Origin: Pseudomonas putida
Lineage (GTDB): Bacteria; Pseudomonadota; Gammaproteobacteria; Pseudomonadales; Pseudomonadaceae
Reading direction: 5' to 3'
NCBI RefSeq assembly: GCF_002906855.1
Contig: NZ_MINI01000038.1
Span: forward strand, 124,001-188,000
Length of the DNA: 64,000 nucleotides
Position numbers and translations under genes: made by a program. The notes beneath the pieces were generated by a model. The model was not told the DNA's origin and made no database searches. It saw only the letters and a list, made by a program, of their open reading frames with translations. Below are positions 39,088-51,784 of the stretch, piece after piece (positions within the stretch are counted from its first letter, which is position 1; each line of letters begins with the position of its first letter).

Positions 39088-39325
39088 ACTGGCCCTCGTT
39101 CCGATCCAGTTTTACCGTTACGCCATCAGTCCCCTGATGGCCAACCACTGTCGTTTCTACCCCAGTTGCTCCTGTTACGCTCTTGAAGCCATTGAGAACC
39201 ATGGCCTCTTGCGTGGCGGGTGGCTAGCCGTTCGTCGCCTGGGGCGTTGTCATCCGTGGAACGACGGCGGTTTCGATCCCGTTCCCCCCGCTCCTTCCTC
39301 CCGAACTTCTTCGATAGCCGAGTAA
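39080..39325 (+). CDS. yidD: Membrane protein insertion efficiency factor YidD
   Basis: 81 aa with the family pattern [26 protein letters not shown] and [15 protein letters not shown]. It assists YidC-dependent insertion and is located between rnpA and yidC, as in most bacteria. Confidence 0.95.
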   Translation: MRKLALVPIQFYRYAISPLMANHCRFYPSCSCYALEAIENHGLLRGGWLAVRRLGRCHPWNDGGFDPVPPAPSSRTSSIAE

Positions 39326-39327
39326 TC

Positions 39328-41004
39328 ATGGATATTAAACGCACGATCCTGATCGTCGCCCTGGCAATCGTGTCCTACGTCATGGTCCTCAAGTGGAACG
39401 AGGACTACGGCCAGGCTGCCCTGCCGACTCAGAATACTGCTGCCAGCACTGTCGCTCCGGCCTTGCCGGATGGTGTGCCGGCCGGTACCGCCAGCGCCGA
39501 TGTGCCGAGCGCCAATGCCGAATCCAGCCCTGCCGAACTGGCTCCGGCCGCGGTCAGCAAGGATCTGATCCGGATCAAGACCGATGTCCTGGAACTGGCT
39601 ATCGATCCGGTCGGTGGTGACATCGTCCAGCTGAACCTGCCGAAATACCCACGCCGTCAGGACCATCCGGACATTCCGTTCCAGTTGTTCGACAACGGTG
39701 GCGAGCGTATCTACCTGGCACAGAGCGGCCTGACCGGCGCCAACGGCCCGGATGCCCGTTCGTCGGGTCGTCCGCTGTACGCTGCCGAGCAGAAGAGCTA
39801 CCAGCTGGCTGATGGCCAGGACCAACTGGTCGTCGACCTGAAGTTCAGCGACAACGGCGTCAACTACATCAAGCGCTTCAGCTTCAAGCGCGGTGAATAC
39901 GACCTGACCGTCAGCTACCTGATCGACAACCAGAGCGGCCAGGCCTGGAACGGCAACATGTTTGCCCAGCTCAAGCGTGACGCCAGTTCCGATCCATCGT
40001 CGAGCACCGCCACCGGCACCGCGACCTACCTGGGCGCCGCTATGTGGACGGCTTCCGAGCCTTACAAAAAGGTCTCGATGAAGGATATCGACAAAGGTAG
40101 TTTGAAAGAAAATGTGTCGGGCGGCTGGGTTGCCTGGCTGCAGCACTACTTCGTGACAGCCTGGATTCCGGCGAAGTCGGACAACAATGTTGTCCAGACG
40201 CGCAAGGACAGCCAGGGCAACTACATCATTGGCTACACCGGCCCGGCCCTCAGTGTTCCTGCTGGCGGCAAGGTCGAAACCAGCGCCATGCTGTATGCCG
40301 GTCCAAAGATCCAGTCCAAGCTGAAAGAGTTGTCCCCAGGCCTGGAACTGACCGTCGATTACGGCTTCCTGTGGTTTATCGCCCAGCCTATCTTCTGGCT
40401 GCTGCAACATATCCACAGTCTGCTGGGTAACTGGGGCTGGTCGATCATCGTGCTGACCATGCTCATCAAGGGCCTGTTCTTCCCACTGTCGGCTGCCAGC
40501 TACCGCTCGATGGCGCGCATGCGTGCCGTGGCACCGAAGCTCGCCGCACTGAAGGAACGCTTCGGTGACGATCGCCAGAAGATGTCCCAGGCGATGATGG
40601 AGCTGTACAAGAAAGAGAAGATCAACCCGCTGGGCGGCTGCTTGCCGATCCTGGTGCAGATGCCAGTGTTCCTGTCCCTCTACTGGGTACTGCTGGAAAG
40701 CGTCGAGATGCGCCAGGCCCCATGGATGCTGTGGATCACCGACCTGTCGATCAAGGATCCGTTCTTCATCCTGCCGATCATCATGGGCGCCACCATGTTC
40801 ATCCAGCAGCGTCTGAACCCGACACCTCCGGATCCGATGCAGGCCAAGGTGATGAAAATGATGCCGATCATCTTCACCTTCTTCTTCCTGTGGTTCCCGG
40901 CTGGTCTCGTGCTGTACTGGGTTGTGAACAACTGCCTGTCGATCACTCAGCAGTGGTACATCACCCGCCGTATCGAAGCAGCCACCAAAAAAGCTGCTGC
41001 TTGA
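39328..41004 (+). CDS. yidC: Membrane protein insertase YidC
   Basis: 558 aa. N-terminal signal anchor (MDIKRTILIVALAIVSYVMV), a Pro/Ala-rich linker, a large periplasmic domain to about residue 345, then five conserved membrane helices including KMSQAMMELYKKEKINPLGG and a basic tail. It inserts inner-membrane proteins alone or with Sec. The ATG at 39328 is 2 nt after the yidD stop. Confidence 0.97.
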   Translation: MDIKRTILIVALAIVSYVMVLKWNEDYGQAALPTQNTAASTVAPALPDGVPAGTASADVPSANAESSPAELAPAAVSKDLIRIKTDVLELAIDPVGGDIVQLNLPKYPRRQDHPDIPFQLFDNGGERIYLAQSGLTGANGPDARSSGRPLYAAEQKSYQLADGQDQLVVDLKFSDNGVNYIKRFSFKRGEYDLTVSYLIDNQSGQAWNGNMFAQLKRDASSDPSSSTATGTATYLGAAMWTASEPYKKVSMKDIDKGSLKENVSGGWVAWLQHYFVTAWIPAKSDNNVVQTRKDSQGNYIIGYTGPALSVPAGGKVETSAMLYAGPKIQSKLKELSPGLELTVDYGFLWFIAQPIFWLLQHIHSLLGNWGWSIIVLTMLIKGLFFPLSAASYRSMARMRAVAPKLAALKERFGDDRQKMSQAMMELYKKEKINPLGGCLPILVQMPVFLSLYWVLLESVEMRQAPWMLWITDLSIKDPFFILPIIMGATMFIQQRLNPTPPDPMQAKVMKMMPIIFTFFFLWFPAGLVLYWVVNNCLSITQQWYITRRIEAATKKAAA

Positions 41005-41030
41005 CGGGCTACTGCGCTAGCCTGTGAATA

Positions 41031-41056
41031 AAAACGCCCCCTCGGGGGCGTTTTTG
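41031..41056 (+). terminator. Terminator after yidC
   Basis: AAAACGCCCCC / GGGGGCGTTTTT hairpin, 26 nt after the stop. Confidence 0.9.
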
Positions 41057-41090
41057 CTATCTGTCGTTTTTGTCGTAGAGGCTTTCGAGC

Positions 41091-42461
41091 ATGAACACTG
41101 TGCGTGAAACCATCGCCGCCATCGCCACTGCCCAGGGCCGCGGAGGCGTCGGTATCGTGAGGTTGTCCGGCCCATTGGCGAGCAAGGCGGGGCAGCTGAT
41201 TACCGGCCGAACGCTGGCGCCACGCCACGCCCACTACGGGCCATTCCGCGACGAGGAAGGCCTGGTGCTGGATGAAGGCATCGCGCTGTACTTCCCAGGT
41301 CCCAACTCGTTCACGGGTGAAGATGTACTCGAGCTGCAGGGGCATGGCGGCCCTGTGGTCCTGGATATGCTGCTGCAGCGGTGTGTACAACTGGGCTGCC
41401 GTCTGGCGCGTCCGGGCGAGTTCAGCGAGCGTGCTTTCCTCAACGACAAGCTCGACCTGGCCCAGGCCGAAGCCATTGCTGACCTGATTGAAGCAAGCTC
41501 CAGCCAGGCTGCGCGCAATGCCTTGCGCTCACTGCAGGGTGAGTTCTCCAAGCGTGTGCATAGCCTGACAGAGGCGTTGATTGCCCTGCGCATCTACGTC
41601 GAGGCTGCGATCGACTTTCCTGAAGAGGAAATCGACTTCCTTGCCGATGGCCATGTGTTGTCGATGCTCGATGCGGTGCGCAGCGAGTTATCCACCGTGC
41701 AGCGCGAGGCCGGGCAGGGCGCCTTGCTGCGTGACGGCATGACAGTGGTCATCGCCGGCCGGCCAAATGCCGGCAAATCGAGCCTGCTGAACCAGCTGGC
41801 GGGGCGTGAGGCAGCTATCGTTACTGATATCGCCGGCACCACCCGGGACATCCTGCGCGAACATATTCACATCGACGGCATGCCACTGCATGTGGTTGAT
41901 ACAGCCGGCCTGCGGGATACCGACGACCATGTGGAAAAGATCGGCGTGGAACGCGCGCTAAAGGCCATTGGCGAGGCCGATAGAGTGCTGCTGGTGGTCG
42001 ACTCCACCGCCCCCGAGGCCAGTGATCCGTTCGCCTTGTGGCCTGAGTTTCTCGACCAGCGGCCAGACCCGGGCAAGGTCACACTGATTCGCAACAAGGC
42101 CGATCTCAGCGGTGAGCGGGTAGACCTGAAACAATGCGACGACGGTCACGTCACCATCACCCTGAGCGCCAAGGGTGACGACCAGGGGCTGCAACTGCTG
42201 CGTGATCATCTCAAGGCCTGCATGGGTTATGAACAGACCGCCGAGAGCGGTTTCAGCGCCCGCCGGCGCCACCTCGATGCCTTGCGCCAGGCCAGTTCGC
42301 ACCTGGAGCATGGTCGCGCACAGTTGACCCTGGCTGGCGCGGGTGAACTGCTGGCCGAGGACTTGCGTCAGGCGCAGCAGGCGCTCGGTGAGATCACCGG
42401 TGCGTTCAGTTCCGATGATCTGCTGGGGCGGATCTTCTCCAGTTTCTGCATCGGCAAGTAA
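41091..42461 (+). CDS. mnmE: tRNA modification GTPase MnmE
   Basis: 456 aa. N-terminal formyl-folate-binding domain, helical domain, G domain with [27 protein letters not shown] and NKAD, and the C-terminal CIGK whose Cys acts in the reaction. With MnmG it makes the 5-carboxymethylaminomethyl group on wobble uridine 34. Unlike many bacteria, a 556-bp gap with DnaA boxes separates it from mnmG. Confidence 0.97.
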   Translation: MNTVRETIAAIATAQGRGGVGIVRLSGPLASKAGQLITGRTLAPRHAHYGPFRDEEGLVLDEGIALYFPGPNSFTGEDVLELQGHGGPVVLDMLLQRCVQLGCRLARPGEFSERAFLNDKLDLAQAEAIADLIEASSSQAARNALRSLQGEFSKRVHSLTEALIALRIYVEAAIDFPEEEIDFLADGHVLSMLDAVRSELSTVQREAGQGALLRDGMTVVIAGRPNAGKSSLLNQLAGREAAIVTDIAGTTRDILREHIHIDGMPLHVVDTAGLRDTDDHVEKIGVERALKAIGEADRVLLVVDSTAPEASDPFALWPEFLDQRPDPGKVTLIRNKADLSGERVDLKQCDDGHVTITLSAKGDDQGLQLLRDHLKACMGYEQTAESGFSARRRHLDALRQASSHLEHGRAQLTLAGAGELLAEDLRQAQQALGEITGAFSSDDLLGRIFSSFCIGK

Positions 42462-42481
42462 TCCACAGCTAGCTAAAACCT

Positions 42482-42512
42482 AGGCCGCTCCTCCGGGAGC
42501 GGCTTTTTTTTG
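42482..42512 (+). terminator. mnmE terminator
   Basis: AGGCCGCTCC / GGGAGCGGCTTTTTTTT hairpin 21 nt after the stop. Confidence 0.85.
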
Positions 42513-42557
42513 CCTGCAATTTATCCACTCGTCGGATCTTTCAAATACCACCCCACC

Positions 42558-42590
42558 TCTGTCGGAGCGGCTTATCCGCGAAGAGGCCCG
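42558..42590. repeat. P. putida-type REP sequence, degenerate
   Basis: GTCGGAGCGG, then TCCGCGAAGAGGCC, resembles the ~35-bp extragenic palindromic repeat common in P. putida. Only one copy seen in the window. Confidence 0.55.
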
Positions 42591-43017
42591 TTCAGGCATA
42601 GGGAAATCTATCCACAAATACAAATACCCTGCTCAGGAGCCCTGTGGAAAACCCGCCTTCAGCTCCGTTGATAAGCAGGCTTTTTTTCTGAGGACAAATC
42701 CTCCTGTGGGTAAACAGGCATTTAATCCACAGGCTAAAGGACGTTATCCATAACCCTCATGGTGGGTAAGCCACAGGGTTCAATTTCTCTGTACACCATG
42801 TATATATTGGCCTACAGAATCTTATCCACAGAGAAGGCTGTGCATAAGAATAAACATAAAAACAAAGCTTTTTTAAATTTCTCTTCTTTGATTCTGTTGT
42901 CTGCCACTCATCCACAGACTGGTCAAAATTTGCTCAGACGGTTCCTTTAGAGGGGGTGAAGTCCCTATACTTGTCGGCTTACCTTCTCTATTCGCAAAAA
43001 CAGGCACGAGGTGCGTG

Positions 43018-44910
43018 GTGGATTTCCCTTCCCGTTTTGAAGTGATCGTCATCGGCGGCGGCCATGCCGGTACCGAGGCTGCGCTTGCGTCAGCACGCAT
43101 GGGTGTGAAAACCCTGCTGTTGACCCATAACGTGGAAACCCTCGGTCACATGAGCTGCAACCCCGCCATTGGTGGCATCGGCAAAAGCCATCTGGTCAAA
43201 GAGATCGATGCACTCGGCGGCGCCATGGCGCTGGCCACCGACAAGAGCGGCATCCAGTTCCGCATCCTGAACAACCGCAAGGGCCCGGCCGTACGCGCCA
43301 CCCGTGCGCAAGCCGACCGCGCCATCTACAAGGCGGTGGTACGCGAGATCCTGGAAAACCAGCCGAACCTGTGGATATTCCAGCAGTCCTGCGACGACCT
43401 GATCGTCGAACAGGACCAGGTCAAAGGTGTGGTGACCCAGATGGGTCTGCGCTTCTTCGCCGAATCCGTGGTGCTGACCACCGGTACGTTCCTTGGTGGC
43501 CTTATCCACATCGGTCTGGAGAACCATTCCGGTGGTCGCGCCGGTGATCCGCCTTCGATCGCTTTGGCTCACCGCATGCGTGAACTGCCGCTGCGCGTCG
43601 GCCGCCTGAAGACCGGTACTCCACCGCGTATCGATGGGCGTTCCGTAGACTTTTCGGTCATGACCGAGCAGCCAGGCGACACTCCGATCCCGGTGATGTC
43701 GTTCATGGGCAATGCTGAGATGCACCCGCGCCAGGTGAGCTGCTGGATTACTCACACCAACGCCCGCACCCACGAGATCATTGCCTCGAATCTTGACCGT
43801 TCGCCGATGTACTCGGGTGTGATCGAAGGTGTCGGCCCGCGCTATTGCCCGTCGATCGAAGACAAGATCCACCGCTTCGCCGACAAGGAAAGCCACCAGG
43901 TGTTCATCGAGCCGGAAGGCCTGACCACCCACGAGCTGTATCCCAACGGTATTTCCACTTCGCTGCCATTCGATGTGCAGCTGGAGCTGGTGCGCTCGAT
44001 CCGCGGCATGGAAAACGCCCATATCGTCCGCCCGGGCTACGCCATCGAGTACGACTATTTCGACCCGCGTGACCTGAAGTACAGCCTCGAGACCAAAGTC
44101 ATCGGTGGCCTGTTCTTCGCCGGCCAGATCAACGGCACCACCGGCTACGAAGAAGCCGGCGCCCAGGGCCTGCTGGCCGGGACCAACGCCGCGCTGCGTG
44201 CGCAAGGCCGCGAAAGTTGGTGCCCGCGCCGCGACGAGGCGTACATCGGTGTACTGGTCGACGACCTGATTACCCTGGGTACCCAGGAGCCGTATCGCAT
44301 GTTCACTTCGCGCGCCGAATACCGGCTGATCCTGCGTGAAGACAACGCCGACCTGCGCCTGACCGAGAAAGGTCGCGAGCTCGGCCTGATCGATGACGAT
44401 CGCTGGGCGGCGTTCTGTGCCAAGCGCGACGGCATCGAGCGGGAAGAGCAGCGCCTGAAGTCGACCTGGGTGCGCCCGAACACCGAGCAAGGCCAAGCCA
44501 TTGTGGATAAGTTCGGTACCCCGCTGGCCCACGAGTACAGCCTGCTCAACCTGCTGGCCCGTCCAGAGATCGACTATGCCGGGCTGATCGAAGCGACCGG
44601 CGGTGCAGAAATCGATCCACAGGTTGCCGAACAGGTCGAGATCAAGACCAAGTACGCCGGTTACATCGACCGCCAGCAGGACGAGATTGCCCGCCTGCGC
44701 GCCAGTGAAGACACCCGCCTGCCTGTGGATATCGACTACACCACGATTTCCGGGCTGTCGAAGGAAATCCAGGGCAAGCTCGGCCAGACCCGTCCAGAGA
44801 CCCTGGGCCAGGCTTCGCGCATCCCCGGCGTTACTCCGGCGGCGATTTCCCTGTTGCTGATTCATCTGAAAAAACGCGGCGCTGGCCGCGAATTGGAGCA
44901 AAGCGCTTGA
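43018..44910 (+). CDS. mnmG: tRNA uridine 5-carboxymethylaminomethyl modification enzyme MnmG
   Basis: 630 aa FAD enzyme, partner of MnmE. FAD-binding [14 protein letters not shown] at the N terminus, conserved [31 protein letters not shown], and a C-terminal helical MnmE-binding domain. I prefer the GTG at 43018 to that at 43015 because GAGG is then 6 nt away. Its stop overlaps the TTG start of rsmG. Confidence 0.97.
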   Translation: MDFPSRFEVIVIGGGHAGTEAALASARMGVKTLLLTHNVETLGHMSCNPAIGGIGKSHLVKEIDALGGAMALATDKSGIQFRILNNRKGPAVRATRAQADRAIYKAVVREILENQPNLWIFQQSCDDLIVEQDQVKGVVTQMGLRFFAESVVLTTGTFLGGLIHIGLENHSGGRAGDPPSIALAHRMRELPLRVGRLKTGTPPRIDGRSVDFSVMTEQPGDTPIPVMSFMGNAEMHPRQVSCWITHTNARTHEIIASNLDRSPMYSGVIEGVGPRYCPSIEDKIHRFADKESHQVFIEPEGLTTHELYPNGISTSLPFDVQLELVRSIRGMENAHIVRPGYAIEYDYFDPRDLKYSLETKVIGGLFFAGQINGTTGYEEAGAQGLLAGTNAALRAQGRESWCPRRDEAYIGVLVDDLITLGTQEPYRMFTSRAEYRLILREDNADLRLTEKGRELGLIDDDRWAAFCAKRDGIEREEQRLKSTWVRPNTEQGQAIVDKFGTPLAHEYSLLNLLARPEIDYAGLIEATGGAEIDPQVAEQVEIKTKYAGYIDRQQDEIARLRASEDTRLPVDIDYTTISGLSKEIQGKLGQTRPETLGQASRIPGVTPAAISLLLIHLKKRGAGRELEQSA

Positions 44911-45557
44911 GTTCCCTGGTCACCCCGCAACACGCCGACGAGTTGTCCACAGGTGCGCGCCAGCTTGATGTCGAGCTGAGCGCCGAGCAGCACGAAAAGC
45001 TGCTGGGCTACCTGGCCCTGTTGATCAAATGGAACAAAGCCTACAACCTCACTGCCGTGCGCGACCCGGATGAGATGGTTTCCCGCCATCTGCTCGACAG
45101 CCTCAGTGTCATGTCGTTTATCCACAGCGAGCGTGACAACTGGCTGGATGTTGGCAGCGGCGGTGGTATGCCTGGGATTCCTTTGGCTATCCTGCATCCG
45201 CACAAGCAGGTGACGGTGCTGGACGCCAACGGCAAGAAGACGCGCTTCCTGACCCAGGTGAAGATGGAGCTGAAACTGGACAACCTCACGGTTATCCACA
45301 GCCGGGTCGAAGCCTTCCAGCCGTCGCTACCGTTCAGCGGCATCATCTCCCGCGCCTTCAGCAGCATGGAGAACTTCACCAACTGGACCCGCCATCTGGG
45401 CGACACCGGGACGCAATGGCTTGCAATGAAGGGGCTGCATCCTGCCGATGAACTGGTAGCATTGCCCGCAGACTTCACAGTAGAAAGCGAGCAGGCCCTG
45501 ACCGTTCCAGGTTGCCAGGGCCAGCGCCATCTGCTGATACTGCGCCGCAAGGCTTGA
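44907..45557 (+). CDS. rsmG: 16S rRNA (guanine527-N7)-methyltransferase RsmG
   Basis: 216 aa. SAM-binding [16 protein letters not shown] and the catalytic-region [13 protein letters not shown] start overlapping the mnmG stop by 4 nt, so translation is coupled. It methylates G527 of 16S rRNA, which affects streptomycin sensitivity. Confidence 0.95.
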   Translation: MSSLVTPQHADELSTGARQLDVELSAEQHEKLLGYLALLIKWNKAYNLTAVRDPDEMVSRHLLDSLSVMSFIHSERDNWLDVGSGGGMPGIPLAILHPHKQVTVLDANGKKTRFLTQVKMELKLDNLTVIHSRVEAFQPSLPFSGIISRAFSSMENFTNWTRHLGDTGTQWLAMKGLHPADELVALPADFTVESEQALTVPGCQGQRHLLILRRKA

Positions 45558-45575
45558 TTGGGAACACACGCAACA

Positions 45576-46367
45576 ATGGCTAAGGTATTCGCAATCGCGA
45601 ACCAGAAAGGTGGTGTCGGCAAGACCACCACCTGTATCAACCTCGCAGCATCGCTGGCCGCGACCAAGCGTCGTGTGCTGCTGATCGACCTCGATCCGCA
45701 GGGCAACGCGACCATGGGCAGCGGTGTGGACAAACACGAACTCGAGCATTCGGTCTATGACCTGCTGATCGGGGAATGCGACCTTGCCCAGGCCATGCAC
45801 TATTCCGAGCATGGCGCCTACCAGCTGCTGCCGGCCAACCGCGACCTGACCGCCGCGGAAGTGGTGCTGCTGGAAATGCAGGTCAAGGAAAGCCGCCTGC
45901 GCAACGCGCTGGCGCCGATCCGCGAAAACTACGATTTCATCCTCATCGACTGCCCGCCGTCGCTGTCGATGCTGACGCTCAACGCCTTGGTCGCTTCCGA
46001 TGGCGTAATTATCCCGATGCAGTGCGAGTACTACGCACTGGAAGGTCTCAGCGACCTTGTGGATAACATCAAGCGCATCGCAGCGCGGTTGAACCCGCAG
46101 CTGAAGATCGAAGGCCTGCTGCGGACCATGTACGATCCGCGCCTGAGCCTGAACAACGATGTGTCGGCGCAGCTCAAGGAACACTTCGGCGAGCAACTGT
46201 ACGACACGGTCATTCCGCGCAACATCCGCCTGGCCGAGGCCCCGAGCTTCGGCATGCCGGCGCTGGCGTACGACAAGCAATCGCGTGGCGCACTGGCCTA
46301 TCTGGCCCTGGCCGGGGAACTGGTACGCCGTCAACGCCGTCAATCTCGCACTGCACAAACAACTTAA
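45576..46367 (+). CDS. parA: Chromosome partitioning ATPase ParA (Soj)
   Basis: 263 aa. Deviant Walker A KGGVGKTT (residues ~10-17), Walker B region DFILIDCPPSLS, and AYDKQSRGALAY near the end. It binds DNA non-specifically and moves ParB-parS complexes. The ATG at 45576 is used; six upstream codons are open but unsupported. Confidence 0.96.
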   Translation: MAKVFAIANQKGGVGKTTTCINLAASLAATKRRVLLIDLDPQGNATMGSGVDKHELEHSVYDLLIGECDLAQAMHYSEHGAYQLLPANRDLTAAEVVLLEMQVKESRLRNALAPIRENYDFILIDCPPSLSMLTLNALVASDGVIIPMQCEYYALEGLSDLVDNIKRIAARLNPQLKIEGLLRTMYDPRLSLNNDVSAQLKEHFGEQLYDTVIPRNIRLAEAPSFGMPALAYDKQSRGALAYLALAGELVRRQRRQSRTAQTT

Positions 46368-46376
46368 GGAATCCGC

Positions 46377-47249
46377 ATGGCCGTTAAGAAACGGGGTCTC
46401 GGACGTGGGTTGGATGCACTGCTCAGTGGTCCTTCCGTCAGCGCGCTCGAAGAGCAGGCTGTGAAGATCGACCAGAAAGAACTGCAACATCTGCCCGTTG
46501 AACTGATCCAGCGCGGCAAGTACCAGCCGCGCCGCGACATGGACCCCGAGGCACTGGAAGAACTCGCGCACTCGATCCGCAACCACGGTGTGATGCAGCC
46601 GATCGTGGTTCGTCCGATCGACGGTAGCCGCTACGAGATCATTGCTGGTGAGCGCCGCTGGCGCGCCACCCAGCAGGCCGGTCTCGACACCATCCCGGCG
46701 ATGGTGCGCGAAGTGCCGGATGAAGCCGCCATCGCCATGGCGCTGATCGAGAACATTCAGCGCGAAGACCTCAACCCGCTGGAAGAAGCCCTGGCCCTGC
46801 AGCGCCTGCAGCAGGAGTTCGAGCTGACCCAGCAACAGGTGGCCGATGCCGTGGGCAAGTCGCGGGTAACCGTGGCCAACCTGCTGCGCCTTATCTCGCT
46901 GCCCGAGGCGATCAAGACCATGCTCGCCCACGGCGACCTGGAGATGGGCCACGCCCGTGCCTTGCTCGGCCTCGAGGAAGATCGTCAGGAAGAGGGGGCG
47001 CGTCATGTTGTCGCACGTGGCCTCACCGTGCGCCAAACCGAGGCGCTGGTCCGTCAGTGGCTCAATGGCAAGCCTGATCCGATCGAACCGAGCAAGCCTG
47101 ATCCGGACATCGCGCGCCTTGAACAGCGGCTCGCAGAGCGCTTGGGCTCTGCCGTGCAGATACGCCACGGCAACAAGGGCAAAGGCCAATTGGTTATTCG
47201 CTACAACTCGCTTGACGAGTTGCAAGGCGTGCTTGCTCACATCCGTTGA
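46377..47249 (+). CDS. parB: Chromosome partitioning protein ParB
   Basis: 290 aa. N-terminal box KKRGLGRGLDALL that contacts ParA, CTP-binding motifs (GERRWRA; ENIQREDLNPLEEA), HTH VADAVGKSRVTVANLLRLI, and a dimerising C-terminus. It binds the parS sites seen at 34187 and 34817. TAAGGA precedes the ATG by 6 nt. Last gene of the mnmG-rsmG-parAB group. Confidence 0.97.
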   Translation: MAVKKRGLGRGLDALLSGPSVSALEEQAVKIDQKELQHLPVELIQRGKYQPRRDMDPEALEELAHSIRNHGVMQPIVVRPIDGSRYEIIAGERRWRATQQAGLDTIPAMVREVPDEAAIAMALIENIQREDLNPLEEALALQRLQQEFELTQQQVADAVGKSRVTVANLLRLISLPEAIKTMLAHGDLEMGHARALLGLEEDRQEEGARHVVARGLTVRQTEALVRQWLNGKPDPIEPSKPDPDIARLEQRLAERLGSAVQIRHGNKGKGQLVIRYNSLDELQGVLAHIR

Positions 47250-47294
47250 AACAATTCCCGTTGTAGCGCGCAGTCGGAAATCACTACCGAAGAG

Positions 47295-47323
47295 TTGAAT
47301 AGGGGTTAATCCACCCCTATACT
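47295..47323 (+). promoter_or_regulatory. atp operon promoter
   Basis: TTGAAT (47295-47300), 17-bp spacer, TATACT (47318-47323), 76 nt before atpI. Confidence 0.75.
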
Positions 47324-47398
47324 CTGCGCGCATTTTGTCGGCACAAATTATGCCAAGTCATAGCTGACTTGTTGGTCGACTTCCGAGGAGCAGTTGTG

Positions 47399-48692
<1,294 letters not shown>

Positions 48693-48820
48693 GACCGCCT
48701 GGCGTGTCTTGTAGCCTTCCCCGCTCGTTTGGGGGGAGGGCTTTAAAAGTCCGCAAGGGCAGCTGTACCAAACGATTTGTTTTACCGCTTCAACTTAAAA
48801 ACCTAACCAATACGACGTAA

Positions 48821-49093
<273 letters not shown>

Positions 49094-49150
49094 TCACTCG
49101 TAACCACGAGTTGATGGCTGTGATGAATTAAGACCGAGCGAGGTGTTGGC

Positions 49151-49621
49151 GTGAACATTAATGCAACCCTGATTGGCCAATCCGTTGCCTTCCTGATTTT
49201 TGTACTCTTCTGCATGAAGTACGTATGGCCTCCGGTCATCACTGCTCTGCAAGAGCGTCAAAAGAAGATTGCCGACGGCTTGGACGCTGCCAACCGCGCA
49301 GCTCGCGACCTGGAGCTGGCCCAAGAGAAAGTGGGTCAGCAACTGCGTGAAGCTAAAGCACAGGCAGCCGAAATCATTGAGCAAAGCAAGAAACGCGCTG
49401 CTCAGCTTGTCGAGGAAGCCCGTGACCAGGCCCGCGTCGAAGCTGACCGTGTGAAGGCTCAGGCTCTGGCCGAGATCGAACAGGAACTGAACAGCGCTAA
49501 AGACGCCCTGCGTGCCCAAGTGGGTGCCCTGGCTGTTGGCGGTGCTGAAAAGATCCTTGGCGCCACAATCGATCAAAACGCGCATGCGGAGCTGGTTAAC
49601 AAACTGGCCGCTGAAATTTAA
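49151..49621 (+). CDS. atpF: F0F1 ATP synthase subunit b
   Basis: 156 aa, GTG start. One N-terminal membrane helix ([20 protein letters not shown]) and a long charged coiled coil forming the peripheral stalk. Confidence 0.96.
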   Translation: MNINATLIGQSVAFLIFVLFCMKYVWPPVITALQERQKKIADGLDAANRAARDLELAQEKVGQQLREAKAQAAEIIEQSKKRAAQLVEEARDQARVEADRVKAQALAEIEQELNSAKDALRAQVGALAVGGAEKILGATIDQNAHAELVNKLAAEI

Positions 49622-49633
49622 GCGAGGGCGATC

Positions 49634-50170
49634 ATGGCAGAACTGACCACGTTGGCCCGACCTTACGCTAAGGCTGCCTTTGAGCATGCCCAGGCCCATC
49701 AGCAACTGGCCAATTGGTCAGCCATGCTCGGCCTGGCTGCTGCGGTGTCGCAAGACGACACCATGCAGCGCCTGCTCAAGGCCCCGCGACTGACGAGCGC
49801 AGAAAAGGCCGCCACGTTCATTGACGTGTGCGGTGACAAGTTCAATGCACAGGCACAGAATTTCATTCATGTTGCCGCGGAAAACGACCGTCTCCTGCTT
49901 CTGCCGGAGATTGCCGCCCTGTTCGACCTGTACAAGGCCGAGCAAGAGAAATCCGTGGACGTGGAAGTCACCAGTGCCTTCGCGTTGAACCAAGAACAGC
50001 AAGACAAACTCGCCAAGGTTCTCAGTGCACGGCTAGGCCAGGAAGTTCGCCTGCACGCGTCGGAGGATGCCAGCCTGATTGGCGGCGTCGTCATCCGCGC
50101 TGGTGACCTGGTAATCGATGGCTCTGTTCGCGGCAAGATCGCGAAACTGGCCGAAGCATTGAAATCTTGA
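49634..50170 (+). CDS. atpH: F0F1 ATP synthase subunit delta
   Basis: 178 aa. Typical start [18 protein letters not shown] and C-terminal [20 protein letters not shown]. It connects the stalk to the F1 head. Confidence 0.96.
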
Positions 50171-50191
50171 GTTTGAAGGGGCAGCAGAGCA

Positions 50192-51736
50192 ATGCAGCAA
50201 CTCAATCCTTCCGAAATTAGTGAAATCATCAAGGGCCGCATCGACAACCTCGATGTGAGCTCCCAAGCCCGTAACGAAGGTACCGTTGTTTCGGTATCCG
50301 ACGGTATCGTGCGGATCCACGGTCTGGCCGACGTCATGTACGGCGAAATGATCGAGTTCCCTGGCAGCGTATTCGGCATGGCCCTGAACCTGGAGCAAGA
50401 CTCCGTAGGTGCAGTGATCCTGGGTGCCTATGACACCCTCGCCGAAGGCATGAGCGCCAAGTGCACCGGCCGCATCCTGGAAGTTCCGGTTGGTAAGGAA
50501 CTGCTGGGTCGCGTCGTTGACGCACTGGGCAACCCGATCGACGGCAAAGGTCCTCTGGGCAACACTCAGACCGACGCGGTCGAGAAAGTCGCTCCAGGCG
50601 TGATCTGGCGTAAGTCGGTAGACCAGCCTGTACAGACTGGTTACAAGTCCGTCGACGCCATGATCCCTGTCGGCCGTGGCCAGCGCGAGCTGATCATCGG
50701 TGACCGTCAGATCGGCAAGACCGCCATGGCCATCGACGCCATCATCAACCAGAAAGACTCCGGTATTTTCTGTGTTTATGTAGCTGTCGGCCAGAAGCGT
50801 TCTACCGTTGCCAACATCGTTCGCAAGCTGGAAGAAGCCGGCGCCCTGGCCAACACCATCGTGGTCGTTGCCAGTGCTTCGGAATCCGCCGCACTGCAGT
50901 TCCTGGCGCCATACGCCGGCTGCACCATGGGCGAGTTCTTCCGTGACCGCGGTGAAGACGCCCTGATCGTTTACGATGACCTGTCCAAGCAGGCCGTTGC
51001 TTACCGTCAGATCTCCCTGCTGCTGCGCCGTCCACCAGGACGTGAAGCGTACCCAGGCGACGTGTTCTATCTCCACTCCCGTCTGCTGGAGCGTGCATCG
51101 CGCGTTTCGGAAGAGTACGTCGAGAAGTTCACCAACGGCGCAGTCACTGGCAAGACCGGTTCCCTGACCGCCCTGCCGATCATCGAAACCCAGGCTGGCG
51201 ACGTTTCTGCGTTCGTTCCGACCAACGTGATTTCCATCACCGACGGTCAGATCTTCCTGGAATCGGCCATGTTCAACTCGGGCATCCGCCCTGCAGTGAA
51301 CGCCGGTGTTTCGGTATCCCGCGTAGGTGGTGCCGCTCAGACCAAGATCATCAAGAAGCTGTCCGGTGGTATTCGTACCGCTCTGGCTCAGTACCGTGAA
51401 CTGGCTGCATTCGCCCAGTTCGCTTCCGATCTGGACGAAGCGACCCGCAAGCAGCTGGAGCATGGTCAGCGCGTTACCGAGCTGATGAAGCAGAAGCAGT
51501 ACGCGCCAATGTCCATCGCGGACATGGCTCTGTCGCTGTACGCCGCTGAGCGTGGTTTCCTGACTGACGTAGAAGTCTCCAAGGTCGGTAGCTTCGAGCA
51601 AGCACTGATCGCCTACTTCAACCGTGATCACGCCGAACTGATGGCGAAGATCAACGTGAAGGGTGACTTCAACGACGAAATCGACGCTGGCATGAAAGCC
51701 GGTCTCGAGAAGTTCAAGGCCACCCAGACCTGGTAA
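50192..51736 (+). CDS. atpA: F0F1 ATP synthase subunit alpha
   Basis: 514 aa, non-catalytic nucleotide-binding subunit. P-loop [13 protein letters not shown], and [20 protein letters not shown] near residue 375. Usual length. Confidence 0.98.
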   Translation: MQQLNPSEISEIIKGRIDNLDVSSQARNEGTVVSVSDGIVRIHGLADVMYGEMIEFPGSVFGMALNLEQDSVGAVILGAYDTLAEGMSAKCTGRILEVPVGKELLGRVVDALGNPIDGKGPLGNTQTDAVEKVAPGVIWRKSVDQPVQTGYKSVDAMIPVGRGQRELIIGDRQIGKTAMAIDAIINQKDSGIFCVYVAVGQKRSTVANIVRKLEEAGALANTIVVVASASESAALQFLAPYAGCTMGEFFRDRGEDALIVYDDLSKQAVAYRQISLLLRRPPGREAYPGDVFYLHSRLLERASRVSEEYVEKFTNGAVTGKTGSLTALPIIETQAGDVSAFVPTNVISITDGQIFLESAMFNSGIRPAVNAGVSVSRVGGAAQTKIIKKLSGGIRTALAQYRELAAFAQFASDLDEATRKQLEHGQRVTELMKQKQYAPMSIADMALSLYAAERGFLTDVEVSKVGSFEQALIAYFNRDHAELMAKINVKGDFNDEIDAGMKAGLEKFKATQTW

Positions 51737-51742
51737 GCCGCA

Positions 51743-51762
51743 GCGGGGGCCCAGGCCCCCGC
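51743..51762 (+). other. Intercistronic hairpin atpA-atpG
   Basis: An 8-bp perfect GC stem (GCGGGGGC / GCCCCCGC) with CCAG loop and no T-run. It may set mRNA stability or partial attenuation within the operon. Confidence 0.7.
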
Positions 51763-51784
51763 TTGCTAACCTGATAGGTGATAC

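Larger units (their letters stand above)
42462..43017. other. Second DnaA-box cluster with AT-rich region
   Basis: Perfect boxes at 42822 (TTATCCACA) and 42839 (complement of TTATGCACA). Close matches are at 42521, 42608, 42643, 42705 and 42744. The AT-rich stretch 42845-42895 includes GCTTTTTTAAATTTCTCTTC, strongly similar to the unwinding region beside dnaA. A -10 TATACT at 42966 serves mnmG. This looks like a duplicated or auxiliary origin region. Confidence 0.75.

Noticed and set aside
45327..47333. 668-codon frame opposite rsmG-parA-parB
   Set aside because: Spans three conserved genes in antisense; composition typical of shadow frames.
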